In this document: piece after piece, positions 40,960 to 53,800 of the stretch
Layout of the letters: each line of letters opens with the position of its first letter
How positions within the stretch are numbered: position 1 is the stretch's first letter
Source of the DNA: Ptychodera flava
Taxonomy: Eukaryota > Hemichordata > Enteropneusta > Ptychoderidae
DNA: 64,000 bases
NCBI RefSeq assembly: GCF_041260155.1
Contig: NC_091929.1
Coordinates: 41,689,244-41,753,243, forward strand
Reading direction: 5' to 3'
Notes under the pieces: model-generated
Databases searched by the model: none
The model's input: only the letters and a program-made list of their open reading frames with translations
What the model was told of the DNA's origin: nothing
Translations under genes and position numbers: made by a program

Positions 40960-42090
40960 TTAACGAGCAATAAAATAGGTAATACGAAAGACTACGGGCA
41001 ACCAATGAAGACTAGTACAAACAATTCGAGAAGACGCAGATGTATCGACACCCAAAATAACCCTGCCAGCTCTTTTCTGGAGTTTATACAATTTTTGGAT
41101 ATTTGTCTTCGAAGTGCTACCCCAGACAGTGCAACAATAATCGACTACAGAAAAAAATAACGCATTGTAAGGGGCCGTTCAGTTTTTACGGCCTGGGGGC
41201 CGGCAAAATCTTGTCCTGTGTTCAAAATAATATAGACCCCCCTGCATTTTTCGTGAAAAAAAATGACCCCCCCCCTTTGTCAGACGAAAAAAATTGATGA
41301 CCCCCCCCCCCCTGCTGAAAAATAACCAAAACCCATATGTCAAATTTACCCGCACGGTTTGGATTTGAACTCCGGTACGCGGCGCACTTTATTCGTGTAG
41401 CAGAGATGCCAGTGCACAAACTTCTCAGCCACATCCATGCAAACGTCTGTTAATTAGGACGACTGTAAGGCAATTTTTAACTTCATTTCCATAGACAAAT
41501 TATGTCCATGGACATTGTATAAAGTAAACTTTATTGGAGTGGTTCGCCAAAGGCAGCCATCTTGTTAAGAGGGTCATGGGCCATTACGTAAAGTCAACTT
41601 TATGGTAGTGGGCAGCCGAAGGCGGCCCGCCAGTAAAGATGGTCGATCATGGCCATTGCATGAAGTAAACCTAATTTGAGTGGGCCACCAAAGGCGTCCG
41701 CCCATTAAGAGGGTCATGGGTAATACATAAAGTCAATTTATTGTTGTGGGCCGCCGCAGGCGGCCCGCCGGTAAAGAGGGTCGATCATGGCCATGGCATA
41801 AAGTGAACTTTATTGTAGGTATTATGTTTTTGAAAATGTGGTGACCCCCCCCTTTCCTACCAGTGAAAAAGTGATGACCCCCCTTCGTGGATTCCAAAAT
41901 TACGATGACCCCCCCTGGATTTTGCCGGGGCCCCCGGCCGTAAAAACTGAACGGTTCCTAAACCAGAGTAGAACATTTCTATGAGTGAAAGGGCGCAGGT
42001 TTAGCAAAATTGCAATTCCCATAGACAAATTCTTACATAACTTTCACTGAGAATTTGATGATCGGTGTTCTTATTATTATTAATAATAGT
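40960..42090 (-). pseudogene. LINE reverse transcriptase relic split by a TIR element
   Basis: On the minus strand, LSMGIAILLNLRPFTHRNV (about 41968-42030) and ALFFSVVDYCCTVWGS with KLYKLQKRAGRVILGVD (about 41020-41165) match the C-terminal part of CR1/L2-type reverse transcriptases. The 41171-41958 element interrupts them. Stops and the missing ends show an inactive fragment. The TTA array at 40888-40960 borders its 3' side. Confidence 0.8.
41171..41958. mobile_element. Harbinger-like non-autonomous TIR element, 788 bp
   Basis: The left end is GGGGCCGTTCAGTTTTTACG and the right end, reverse-complemented, is GGAACCGTTCAGTTTTTACG. Match continues through GGCAAAATC (about 40 bp). TAA duplications lie at 41168-41170 and 41959-41961. 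The interior has GACCCCCC-rich arms and about four copies of a roughly 70-bp unit (AAGTAAACTTTATT, GGGCCGCCGAAGGCGGCCCG-like) at about 41520-41820. No transposase. Confidence 0.85.
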
Positions 42091-42559
42091 AAGTGGATAA
42101 TAGTAAGCCAGTAATAATGGGATTCTGTTAACACGGAATCCAAAGCCCTATCAGAAACCATAATGCCATAACAGGCCGAGAGATTAAACTCAATTTTTTT
42201 TCATGGCGTCATTAGTCTACGCGACAAAAATGTTCAAGTGTGGATAAAGCGTTCCACATTTCACTTTAAAAATTTAATGTTAAATCTTGAGATGGCAGTT
42301 CGAAGGACGATGGAAAATTTATGATGCGCCTACAGTATAAAAAAACGAGTTGCAATGGTAACCTGTAGTGTACTTACACTGACTTCTTTAGCCACGATCT
42401 ACTTGAACGATACTTGATTCTTTCGAGTCACTGCTCCCAACTGATGAAGATTCGGGTTTGCTGGGTAGGTTTTGAATTTGCTATATGTCCTCAAACCACT
42501 CCCAAGACAAGAATGATGACGTTATTAGTGCTGCAAACAATTGAACAAGAAAGGCTAAT

Positions 42560-44130
42560 TTGCCAGTAGTGCCAAGTTGTTTTACCCCCTCGTTCGATCA
42601 ATAACTCCTGCGTATCATGTGATCTGTCAAATCGCTCAAATGTTACAACATGGAGGTCCGATAGTTGTAATTGGTGTCACGACACTCCGGATTTAAATAA
42701 AAATATAGGTTCAAATAAAGTTGGACCGAAATCGACCTTTCCCAAAACCGACCCGTAGAGGACAGCTCGACGATGCTCACATAAGTTTATATGTGCAATA
42801 TACCCTCTAGTATCGAATGAAGAAAATATCCACATTAGTTTCTAACACTGTTTCAAACTATATAATGTGGTTTTATCCCTACGTCTCTATTTTCTTGACG
42901 TGTCATGCATTTTTACTCATCTAGACGATTTTAGTCTCATTGTTAGACGATACTTTGTAATCTGACTAAACTATCGATAGACTTCCCTAATATCGAACAT
43001 TTTCGACGTGTGACCTTAACGGGGAACAGCCAGGGATGAAATGTTACATCGATTGCGTCGAATATGGACCATAACATCAGCATTTCTAATTTATACTAGA
43101 AAATATCCGATATTGTCCGCATGTACAAAATTGGGCTTTAGTAGATATGGCCTGTACATTCGACCGGGCCAAAAGCTGACCCTGGCCAAAAACCACCATT
43201 GTGTTAAAAACATTACAGAAAGACCGTTCGTTCCCTTCATGAAATGTTTAACTACCTATATTTTGAATGAATGATGTGTAGCAGATTTATAGGTTTGTGT
43301 TAACCTGAGGATGATTTCGGCGCGAGACCAGTGGAAGACACTCTGTGAAAGGTGGCGGCCAACCCGTCTACGGCAATGGGATTTCAATGGTGACATCCCC
43401 TACGCAGGACTGGCACTCGTATATAATCGTTGCCATGGCCGAGCAAACAAAGCTAAATCACAACAAAAAGGGTAATGATATCAAAGCAATTAAAATGTTT
43501 GCACTCTTAATAATCAACGAACATTAACTTTATGGCACTGAGCCCTGATAATAGGCGGGGGCCTCGGTTAATACATTATATCAATAAACAATACGGTTCT
43601 CCCGGGGATTTATTTGGTTTTGATACATTTCTTGACTCCGATATAATAGAGTATTCGCTTGCGTGCATCGGGGTTCCTTAGCTGATCCCGTTGTCTAAAG
43701 CAAATCTGGAGCAAAAGTCAAGTTCATCGTCAGGATGATGGTTTTGATGCATCTTTGTTACTATTTGGTATGCGACGGGACCTCCCAGGTGTCTGGTTCT
43801 AAATGTCACTGTTTTCACTTCGGTACAGACATCCGTAGTGACAACGGCATGCAGTGCCAGACATTAAAGCATTTTAAGTAAGAGAAGTCAAAAGTTTAAA
43901 TTTGCACAGACTAATGTTGATAACCTACGTAACATATCGATTGAAGATAAGCTTACAGTCAACATAATCAGGTCATGTTTACTTCAACGACCAACGTAAC
44001 GAAAACATTTTACAACGGAACTTCCTTCTTCTAGTAAGGGAGATTTCAATTATTATGAGAAGGGTGGTAGGCTGGGGGAATTTGGCTGTAGCTTTTACAA
44101 CATTCCCTTAGGGGAGGGTCACATTTTGCA
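42560..44130. repeat. Segmental duplication, copy 2
   Basis: Shorter counterpart of 37195-39830: AATAACTCCTGCGTATCATG, ACCGAAATCGACCTTTCCC, GCCGAGCAAACAAAG, GTTTACTTCAACGACCAACG. A further partial unit (ACATCGATTGAAGATAAGGT) occurs near 44593. Confidence 0.7.
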
Positions 44131-46513
44131 AATTTAGCCTTGGGGAGTGCCACATCTTCGTTTGCCAATTTTGTACTTACGAACATAGGGTAAATAAGGA
44201 AGTCTATTTTGCGAAGCGGTTACGTTCATACACTTATTTAAAGCTTTACTAGGGGGAGTCATGGATTCACGAATTGAGCAAGGAGGGGATCACATTTTAC
44301 TAGATTTATTGCTACTAATTTTGCCATGCCCACCCCTCGAAATAAATGAAAGCTCCCTTGGCATACACATAATTGTCTCTGTATTGTTTGAAAACATCAC
44401 ACCACCGTTATACACCGCCTGTACACGTACGATTTGTTCGAAGAAAAACTTAAATTAAAATGGTTCGTATCACAATAGACCGAGCTTTTGCTTTAGAAAA
44501 CTTTGAAAATAGTTTTCCAATGAAATGAAAGAGGACAAGATCATTGAAATCATCAATATGTTCCAACGGCAAAGGCGACTGTGACAGTTCAACACATCGA
44601 TTGAAGATAAGGTCGACTTCATCATGTGATCATAAAGACAGTCAAAACGTTATCTTTTTTGAATTGTTGTTGTCGCTTTTGCCACAATTATCGTATTTAT
44701 CAGAGCCAGTGCATGATGGCCCTTTGACGTCAAAACGTAATGGTGACAGAATCAAGACTTGTAAGCAAAGGTACAAAATGTACAATTTACATTTAATGCC
44801 ATATATCGATCTCACTGACTTGTATACTGCAGTGAAGCGGGAGCAGACAATATACTTGCCCTTCGCCCTTTTATTCTCACTGGTTTACGATTGCACCCGC
44901 AGTTTGCTCAGACTTCCGAAAAACTGAGTTACTGAACAAAGTAAAATGTGGTCATAGATTATACATTCCCCGTTCATGGTCTATTCATGTTTTTACACGT
45001 ATATCCCGTAAATATAAGTTGTTCATGGTGACCTTCGACAAATATACAATAGAGCTAGGCTCCTCTTTTGACACACCACTAACGGTGTGGAGAAGAAAGA
45101 GTCATTGCGTTTCTTGCAAAGAAAGATATGACAAAAACAACTTCATTGCGGCGAACTTGTATTTCAAGTTTTCGTTTTCGTTTACCCAGGAACGGTATGA
45201 ATCAAACAGGAAGGCATAGGGCGACAACAAACTATATCGATGTCATGACACATGAGACGTTTATGTATGACCTTTTAACTGGTCTTCGTGACACACAGTG
45301 AAGTTTTGCTGTGTAAAATTCAATCCAAGATAGCACCGTGACGTCACAGATCAACATATTTTCAGTAGATAAAAAATCTTTAGAAGATAGCACGGTAACG
45401 AAAACATTAAAACATATAGTATAACGACAATGCCTGATGACAGATAGCTCAAAATACGATAATAGCTCATACCTTAGTTGAACATATTGACAAACATCTT
45501 TAAGGTAGTTCGAGCCTCGAAAGTGAAAGAATAAGGCCTAAACTTTTGCTCATTCAATTATTAAAACAAGAATATTCAGCGGCCATCGCGCAAAGTTTAG
45601 TACTAGAGAAACAATTTCCCTAACATTTACCGATATCTTAAATTCAAAATGGCCGTCATTACTGTGTTAACTTTATGAAGAGAAATAGCGTTGTCGTTTT
45701 TCGGAAAACTAAGTCCGTCAAATTTTCGCATTCTGGGAGCTTTACAATGATCTTCCATAAGTGGTAGATCAGAAAAAAATTGTAGTTATTTGAGAGTAAG
45801 CTTATTTGAGAGTCCGGTTCGTTAATGTGAAATCTCCCATCCAAGGCATTAATCACACCGACGTACACACGTTTGCCCCGTTGTCTAAGACACTGGAAAA
45901 GAAATTGAAGTAAATTTCCTTTGTGCTTCTACTTTCACAGACAAAATTGGAAACAATGAAAACATCACTAAAATTATAAATTGAAGATATTGCTGATTAA
46001 AAGAAAACTAGTACATTTCCCTTTTCACTCGTTAAGTATATTGAAATACGAGGTATTGACGTAGCAAACACAATAACAGGACGAGATAATTTTACAAAAG
46101 CCAAGTATAAGGAAGTGCTCCAGATACACCTGTGACTTTCAAATCTCACTAATAAATGAAGATTCGGCAACACAATTATCGACGTTGTGTTTCCACTATA
46201 TATACTCTGCAGCTCATCAATGAAGATAAATTGTTTTATTTTGAGCAACCACAGGCAGATTTTCCGCTATTTGAAACTGCGCCCTCTATATTCGCTGATG
46301 AATGTTACCTTGATAAATTTAGATCCGATGCCCAGTAAAATCACAGTAAACATCGCTTATTAATTACAACGGAACGATCAACAGAGGACACGAGGATTTT
46401 TGCAGACCAAATGTATCTTGCGGATCAGTTTTTTAATGTATTACAATTTTAAGTGATCAAATAGATATTAGTCTAACTTAGCTACAGGGCATTTTCGGCT
46501 CTGCACAAGCTAA
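44131..46513. other. Intergenic with one MITE copy
   Basis: Contains the TTAA-type MITE at 45502-45826. Otherwise no coding or structured sequence was recognised. Confidence 0.4.
45502..45826 (-). mobile_element. TTAA-type MITE copy
   Basis: Begins TTAAGGTAGTTCGAGCCTCG, contains GTACTAGAGAAACAA, TCAAAATGGCCGTC and AAGTGGTAGATCAGAAA, and ends near AGAGTCCGGTTCGTTAA. Diverged relative to the 50-60 kb copies. Confidence 0.75.
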
Positions 46514-48559
46514 GGCCAAAGTAAGTAAATTCTTTGTTTTGCGTCCGCGCGCGCTTAGGTTTTGGAGGTTTTTCGGAAAAAAAACACAAACTTTCCTTTC
46601 AAAATTTCGCCGTTGATGGCGCTATTTTATCGCAAAAACAAGTCGTTGCTTTTAACTTTGCGACGAAAGACTCCTTTACGGCAGTCAGATTTCACTAAAG
46701 GACCATGCGGTGACGTAAAACAGTACTCTCTACACATTTACACCTGTCGATACTTTCAGCCTTACGCCAGGGCCTCATGTTCTCGCTGTCTGTTGTGGCT
46801 TTGTCGTCACGTTAAAAAAGGGATGAAAGTAGGGAATAATCGAAGTTTAAAAACAGGAATCCTTTGCACGGCAACTTGAAGGCATGGTCATTGCGAGCAA
46901 TCGGGACTTGAACAGATAGAGATTCAGTCGGCCGATTGGACTTGGGTACCACGACTCGGAGAATATGGCAGACGGAAAAATCGGAAAGTGTTGAGGCCTA
47001 TCCTAGTTAATTGGTCTTTTAGGTTTGCCAAAAATTTGGTTAATTCGTCCATTTTAACTTGAAGCAAAAATAAACCAGTGATCAGTCCTGCAAACGAAAG
47101 GCCTTTTACGTACTTTTTTGTTCAGTTTGGGTATGTAAAAGTATATTAGAATCCCTCTATGAAAGTTCAAACTTGTAGTAGCGGACGTAGCTGCTCTTGA
47201 AGGAGGTCACACTTTCTTCATTTGCCGTGCTAAGATTTTTATGTCCTTTTGTAGCCATGGTGACCAAGCTTGTACTGCATGTTCGAGTTGTGGTCTCGCA
47301 AGTTGCTTGTAAAGACAAAGAATGACATATTTTTTATTTGATCGACAATGATCGTTTGATGAGATCAACATTCTGTTTGCTTTTTGCAAAGTTATCACAT
47401 TTGCTTGAAGGTTTTAAGGTAGAATGAAGTAGATCATTTTCTTCAGTTGTACGTCCCAGTGAAATATTGTTCATTGAGTATTTATTGAAGGGGTTGTTGT
47501 AGCCAATATGCGTCCACAAGTGTTCACTCATATTTTGTAGCTTGTCCAAATCAGCCTGAAGAATTTCAGGATCACTACAATTTCGCAAGGGATGATATGT
47601 CTTGGTATTGTCAGTAAATTTTTGAGTTCAGAACTAATTTCACCGCCAGTATGATTGATGTAGATTACAAGGAGTATTGGTCCAAGAACTGAACCCTTTG
47701 GGACACCACTTGTGACGTATTCTCCATTCAGATGATGTTCCATTTATGACTACTCGCTGTTTTGTATTTGTCAATCATGCTTTGACCCACTGTAGAATAT
47801 TTCCATTTATGCCATGATACTTCATCTTTTCAATCAATCTGGGGTCTGGTACTTTGAAAGTGCAAGGAATATAGATGTGAAGCTTCCACCTAAACTTGGA
47901 GTGGAGACTGACAATTGCGAAATGCTTTCTTTTATTTGATGGAAAGGAAAGGTGCTGGTTTTACGGATAGTCCCGAGGAAGCTACAGGGAATATTTTGTC
48001 AATTATATCATCAATTTCTTCTTCTCTCTGATGCCCCATCTTTCTAAAATCGAATGCGGAGGCTACAAGTTACCATTTCCGTTCGGTGTTTTCTTTCAAA
48101 ACAGACACCTTTCAGCAAAACTATGACATTCCATCAGAGCACAGGCATTACAGGAAAACTTGAAAACAAACGTAAAAGAACTTGAGGACCAAAGACTGCT
48201 ACTGTATACTGTTATAGTGTACCCATTCCTCAAACTGTCAAGGCTGTCAAGTTGCTGGGCAATGGTATTGACATGTGGACACTTTGAATGCACAAGAAAG
48301 AAATCTAAACCTAATAAGAGAAAAGCAAACGTCAAAGAATGACTGTTTATTTTGATCCATTTGTTATGAAAATGCATACAGTGATCATACAGTGTGTCAG
48401 GACTGTGACAGGAGTATTCATGTGGTTTGAGAAAAATTGTCCAATAAAGGCAAACAAATTTTGTGTTAAATTTTCTGTGTGTGTTTTTTTTAGCCGCTTA
48501 CCCGCGTACCTTTTAGGATTTTGAGTGGACGCAAAACAAAGAATTTACTTACTTTGGCC
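46514..48559. mobile_element. TIR element, 2.05 kb, carrying a LINE relic
   Basis: The left end GGCCAAAGTAAGTAAATTCT is the exact reverse complement of the right end, with about 33 matching bases reaching GCGTCC. TAA flanks both ends (46511-46513, 48560-48562), as in Harbinger elements. The only protein-like content is a CR1-type RT relic, so the element is non-autonomous. Confidence 0.8.
47190..47870 (-). pseudogene. CR1-type LINE reverse transcriptase relic
   Basis: In order on the minus strand: FDKVPDPRLIEKMKYHGING, ILQWVKA, QRVVINGTSSEW, VPKGSVLGPILLVIYIN, IGYNNPFNKYSMNNISLG and ARPQLEHAVQAWSPWLQKDI. These are the middle and C-terminal parts of a non-LTR reverse transcriptase. Frameshifts and a stop after WVKA disable it, and the YADD box region is lost. 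It lies inside the TIR element 46514-48559. Confidence 0.85.
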
Positions 48560-49631
48560 TAATAGGGCCTAAAGGACATGTCGGTTCGTTATATTGGAAT
48601 TTTATCATTCCAAATCAATGAATCAACAAGTGGATTTTTCATGCATATAACGAAAATACATAAGTAGGCCTATATAGTAAAATACAGAAACTTGTAGCTA
48701 AAATAAACATGTAAGAGAAGTTAACAAAGCGATGGTAAACAGGTAAAATTTCCTGATCAACACAAAAACAGAATAAATTGCATGTAGTACAAAGTACATT
48801 TAAATATTTCAGTAAAAACCGTATTATTACCCTTAGCAAGGTATGAAAAATTGAAAAGGTTGGGGTTTTTTTAAAAAAAAGGGAAAGTATTTTATCGTTT
48901 CAATTATGAAATTCAATGTCCTTTCGTTTCAGGAACAGATGCAACTAGTCACCCTACTTTCTATATTGCATTATTCTGTATGGCTGAGGAAAATATCCTT
49001 GGGAAATTTCCAAAAATGCTATCTCCACTCTCAATCCAGCATTATTTATTTACTTTTGCATATTAATGAGAGAACAAAACGCAATATGCGAAGAGTCCTA
49101 TTAGCTCGCATAAGGGTACCAAGTAGAGCTATAATCAAATGATGATTCTCCTTAGCAACCCGGGTTAGCAACCAACTGTTTCCAGCGTGATCGCGTGTTG
49201 ATGTCGTGGACCAGTGACGTCTCGTAGTAACGGTATGAGTCATTCAGTTTCCCACTTGGAGCCGTCCGATCCGTGACTGCGTCGAGTTGTGTCACTTTTT
49301 CACTTGCCTAGGGTGTCGAAATTGACAAACCCGGAAGTGTGAGTCACAAGTAGCCGTAGCCGATCACTACACAAACTCAAGGTGGAATGTTTTGGTATTG
49401 CACAACTACTATTGTCGATCGATCCCACCAGTACACTGTGACCTGCCTCAAATTATGCGCTTCAAACGTTAGTAAACAGTGCAGGAAAGGACTCTGCCAG
49501 GTCGGAAAACGATAAAAGGTAGGCATTTAAACAGTGTACATGGCGTCCAAAGCTGGACTCTCTCGCCCAGGCTCTCGCCATACTCGTAGGGATAGTCCAT
49601 ATCACGGTGGAGGGACCGTGTCCATATATAG

Positions 49632-49747
49632 CCTAGTGGTTTTTTGACGGTATTATTGATGTGATTTTGACATTGACGACTTTTCGCCCCAAAGTCGATG
49701 TCAAAGTCAGCACTTTAAAGACAGAAACCCCGTCATAAAACCACTGG
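49632..49747. repeat. Nested fold-back (small MITE-like hairpin)
   Basis: Outer arms CTAGTGGTTTTTTGACGG and CCGTCATAAAACCACTGG pair. Inside them TTTGACATTGACGACTTT and AAAGTCGATGTCAAAG pair around a short loop. Confidence 0.7.
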
Positions 49748-49860
49748 CACAGCTACGGTCTGGGTATGGACCCACAGCTAAAACATTAAACAGGTCCTCT
49801 GTTCATGGCAATAGTATCTCCATGATCAGTTGAATACACGGAAATATCCTTAGCTCTACC

Positions 49861-49894
49861 ACCGTCCCTCCACCCACGTGTGTGGAGGGACGGT
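49861..49894. repeat. Perfect 13-bp hairpin
   Basis: ACCGTCCCTCCAC and GTGGAGGGACGGT flank an 8-bp loop containing the palindrome CACGTG. Related GGAGGGACCGTG words occur near 49610. Confidence 0.85.
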
Positions 49895-50408
49895 AGCTCT
49901 ACAAACGCCGTGGCGCACTTCGAAGTGTTGAACCAAATACCAGCCACAGGTGCGATTTCACTTCCCTTTAAGCTGCCATCATATTGAAAACCTGAGTTAA
50001 AATGTGTTACTTATATAGTCATTGAAAGTGTGTTTAATCTCTGTATTTTGACAGCTTGTACTAGCTGCCATTATTAAATACATAAAAGTTGCATCCTCAG
50101 ACAACCCATGTGATCAGCACTTAATTCCTCTGTCGGCAGGACCATGGTGGTAGCAGTGGTTGAACAAATTAGACATGGAGGTATAGCCATCATGGTTGGA
50201 CAAATAACTTTACATGTAGCTGCAATAATTGTAGCAGGCAATTGGGTGTCATGCGGCTCGCATCTTGCCCAAAGCTGCGAGCTGCACAACAGAAGCCCAA
50301 GCCCCACGGCCAACCAAGGCTACTATTATTGCAGCTACTTTACATACATCTTAAAGGTGCTTTCTGCCACATGTCAAACACAGGTCAGTTTTCCTGTATT
50401 GATTCTGA

Positions 50409-50759
50409 AAAAGCACCTCGGGGACAGACATTCGGACTCTCAAACTTTTACAATTCTCTTCTGATATACCACATGTGGGGGTTCATTTTAAAGCTTTTGG
50501 TGAAAGAAAACTTTTCACTGGCTTAGTTTTTCGAAATTCGAAAATTTTTATTTTTCTCCATAGAGTTAACATTGGGATGGCGGCCATTTGAATTTCTAAT
50601 ATCGGTAAATCTTGGGTAATTTGTTTCTCTAGTACCAAAATTTGCATGGTGACCCCCTGTTTTTATTCGTTATTTTGAAAGAGAATGATTGAAAGATCCC
50701 TCGAGGAAAGTTAGAGCAAAAGTTTAAGTCTTTCACTTTCGAGGTGCATATTACCTTAA
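50409..50759 (+). mobile_element. TTAA-type MITE copy
   Basis: GCACCTCGGGGACAGACATT at the left end and CGAGGTGCATATTACCTTAA at the right end. It ends about 130 bp before the MPPED start codon. Confidence 0.85.
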
Positions 50760-50888
50760 GTGTCATATTCAGCATAGAATGAACACAGAACCAAATCTTG
50801 TAACAGGCATATATGTACGGTAATGTTGGTAAAATACATTTTTCAATAATTTTGAAATATGATTTAAAAATGATAGATTGTGCAGCAG

Positions 50889-53800
50889 ATGGCAGAGCAA
50901 GAAGAAAGTGGACCAATCAGTGTACATGAACAAAGCAGAAGTCCCGGAAAAGCATGGAAAGCAATCAAGCAGAAACGAAAGTACAAGGAAGTAAAAGTTC
51001 AGAATCCAAAAGAACCTAAACAAGAAGGTATTGTTGTTCTGAAGTCTTATAACCTCACTTGCCAAAATTATTCCTGGAAAATTCTACCACTCCTTATCCT
51101 TCGATTCCCAAATTCTGGATTGCTTATGAGCCACATAAAATCCGGAAATTAAAGGACATGTTTCGGATGATTGACATACATGTACATGGATAAATTCTTT
51201 GCGTTTGGCCACAGGGGCCTCAGGCTGGATAACAAACAAACAAAACAACAAATGGAGTCTAGCAATGTACAGTGAAAAGAAAAGAGAAACAAATAAAAAA
51301 AGACAATTTACAAATGTTTAAACAGGAACATTATCAAACAAGTATCACAAACTAAGAAAACTGAGTGACTGAAAAGTGTACGACAAATGTAGAAAGTAGA
51401 GCAACTGTGAGATTTTCCATGAATTGCCTTGCTATTGATTGGTCTCCCAAGAGAACGAACGATTTCAATAGCAGAGTTTATAATGCAAAATCACTACCTT
51501 TTATCATAGTTACATTAAAGTTTAGGATACATTAAAGTTAACTGGTAAATCCAAATTTCAAGAGGCAGTATAATCAGTCATGTTTACTCATCCACAGTCT
51601 CTGTGGATAGAGGGACTGTGACTCATCCAATATCAGCAGCAGCTAGTGCATTATTTGAGAATTGCACATATTTTCATTTTGATTGATTTCAGCCCATAAC
51701 CATGATGTCTGTATGGACTTCCCTTGTTGTAGGTTTCACTCGTTTCGTATGCGTATCGGACACACACTCTCGCACAGATAAAATGTGTGAAGTGCCGCCA
51801 GGTGATGTCCTACTGCATGCTGGGGATTTTACGTCTCATTCAAAAGACGAAGAATTTGAAAAATTCAACAAATGGTTAGGTAGGTTATGTGTACAGTAAG
51901 TGCATGCTGCTGTGTTCATGCATTTTGTAAACAAATATGGTGGGTTTCAGTTCAGTGCCACGACTCTGTGTTTGAGACAGTTTTAGCTTCAGCAAACATC
52001 TTCTAACTTTCAGCTGTGATTGTTACTAAAAAGCTACATTGTCGATCAAGTGCAATCAACTGTTCAGCTACTGGTCTAGACAGAGTTGTCCTATGCTGGT
52101 TTACTGTAACGAATCAATGAGTCGGTGACTTTGAAATGTGTGGTGATACCCAAACTAATTGTTTACATTGTGCATACAATGTGTTTGTCTCGATCCATAC
52201 GCAGTTGTGGCACTGGATTGAAACCCGCTGTAGAAACTGTTTTTCTTTCGCCTTGCCATACATGCATAACCTGGGTGTGAAAATGAGCCGAGTAGTGACC
52301 ATTTTCATGCAGTGTCAAACATTTTTGTCTGACTTTCCCTTTCCTTCTTGGAATACCTTGTAATAATTATTGAAGTTTATTTCAGACATTGTATCCATTG
52401 GAGCATTACACAAGCAAAAAGAAAAGTAAAACTGAAATGATCAAAAACAGAGATAATGAGTAAATATATAATCACTTGGGAGAGAAAGTCGAGTTAAATT
52501 GGTCCCCATAATATCTATGTGCATTTTAACTTTGCAGTATTTTTGCAATAACCTCATAATCTTTCCCCATAGAATTAACGTTTGAATGGAGTACACTCTA
52601 TTTTGAATTTCAAATATCGGTAACTTTTGGGTTATTTGCTTCCGTCGTACAAGAGCCATACACAGTAGAGTGTTCCGCTCTATTGATTGAACAGAAGCTC
52701 TTTTTGGGCATGATTGGTAGCCGATGACAATAATCCTTACAAGAACTGTTGTATAGGCATCATTGTCAGCCAATTACAATAACTTTTACAAGAATCACAA
52801 ACACTAGAGTGTTCCCCTCTCCGTATGTGCAGAAACTCTTGCAGGTGTCATAGTTAGCCAATGACAATAATTCTTATAAGAAGCCTTCACAGCATCCTTG
52901 ATAACCAATCAAAATAACTCTTACAGGAACCCTTCCACATCCCCATAAACTTGTGATAGCTGGCAACCATGAACTTGGCCTTGATCCTGCCATGTCCTCT
53001 CAACTCAAGGGATTCAGAAAACTGTCTGGTGGGAAACGCAATTTCGACAAGAAAACATTTTTGTCATTTTTGACCAACTGTACATACTTAGAAGATAAGC
53101 AGTGGACATTTGTGGCTTCAAGATATATGGTTCTCCTTGGTAAGTTTGATAGCTACATCTGTAAATTATGTATTTTTATGTGAAATTGCAGCATCAATTT
53201 GATGATGAGATAGGTGATGTAACTTGGATACTTACTGGTTCCAACTTTTTTTCTGAAGATATAGAAGATGTATCCTCAAATTTCACCGTAACAAGGCAAA
53301 TTCACTATAACATCAGTGTCTGAAGGTACTGTATTTTCTGTACTGGTGATGGTTCAATCAAAAGATTCAGAGTGTTTGTCAAAAACGCTGATTTTTTTAA
53401 CACAAGTATACACAGTATGGATGGCAACTGGATTAGTGTAATGTGAATAATGGAAAAGTAGGTGATGTGAAAGGTATACCACATGCAGAGATCACAGAGA
53501 AAAGTCTGACTTCTGTTTTTATTTATTTATTTATTTATTTATTTATTTTTGTCTGTGTCAGTTTGTAATTCTCTGTGTATCCTTTTGCATATATCAGGCA
53601 GCCAAAGTATCGATCAGGGGCATTCAATTTGAATAGGGGTGCAGATCTGCTGAAAAAATGGGAAAAAATTCCAGACAATGTCGACATCCTGTTGACGCAT
53701 ACCCCACCTGTCGGTAAGTGTAAGCATGTATTAGGGGCATGTCTCTAAAAAGTAAAAAGAAAACGGTAGAACATACAGACAATAGCTGTAATGTTTGACA

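Larger units (their letters stand above)
48563..50408. other. Intergenic, upstream of the MPPED gene
   Basis: No coding sequence recognised. Two fold-back structures (49632-49747 and 49861-49894) are listed separately. A 5' untranslated exon of the gene could lie here. Confidence 0.35.

Noticed and set aside
44544-44927. 127-codon plus-strand open frame
   Set aside because: No motif or splice support, and its beginning overlaps a partial copy of the duplicated non-coding unit.
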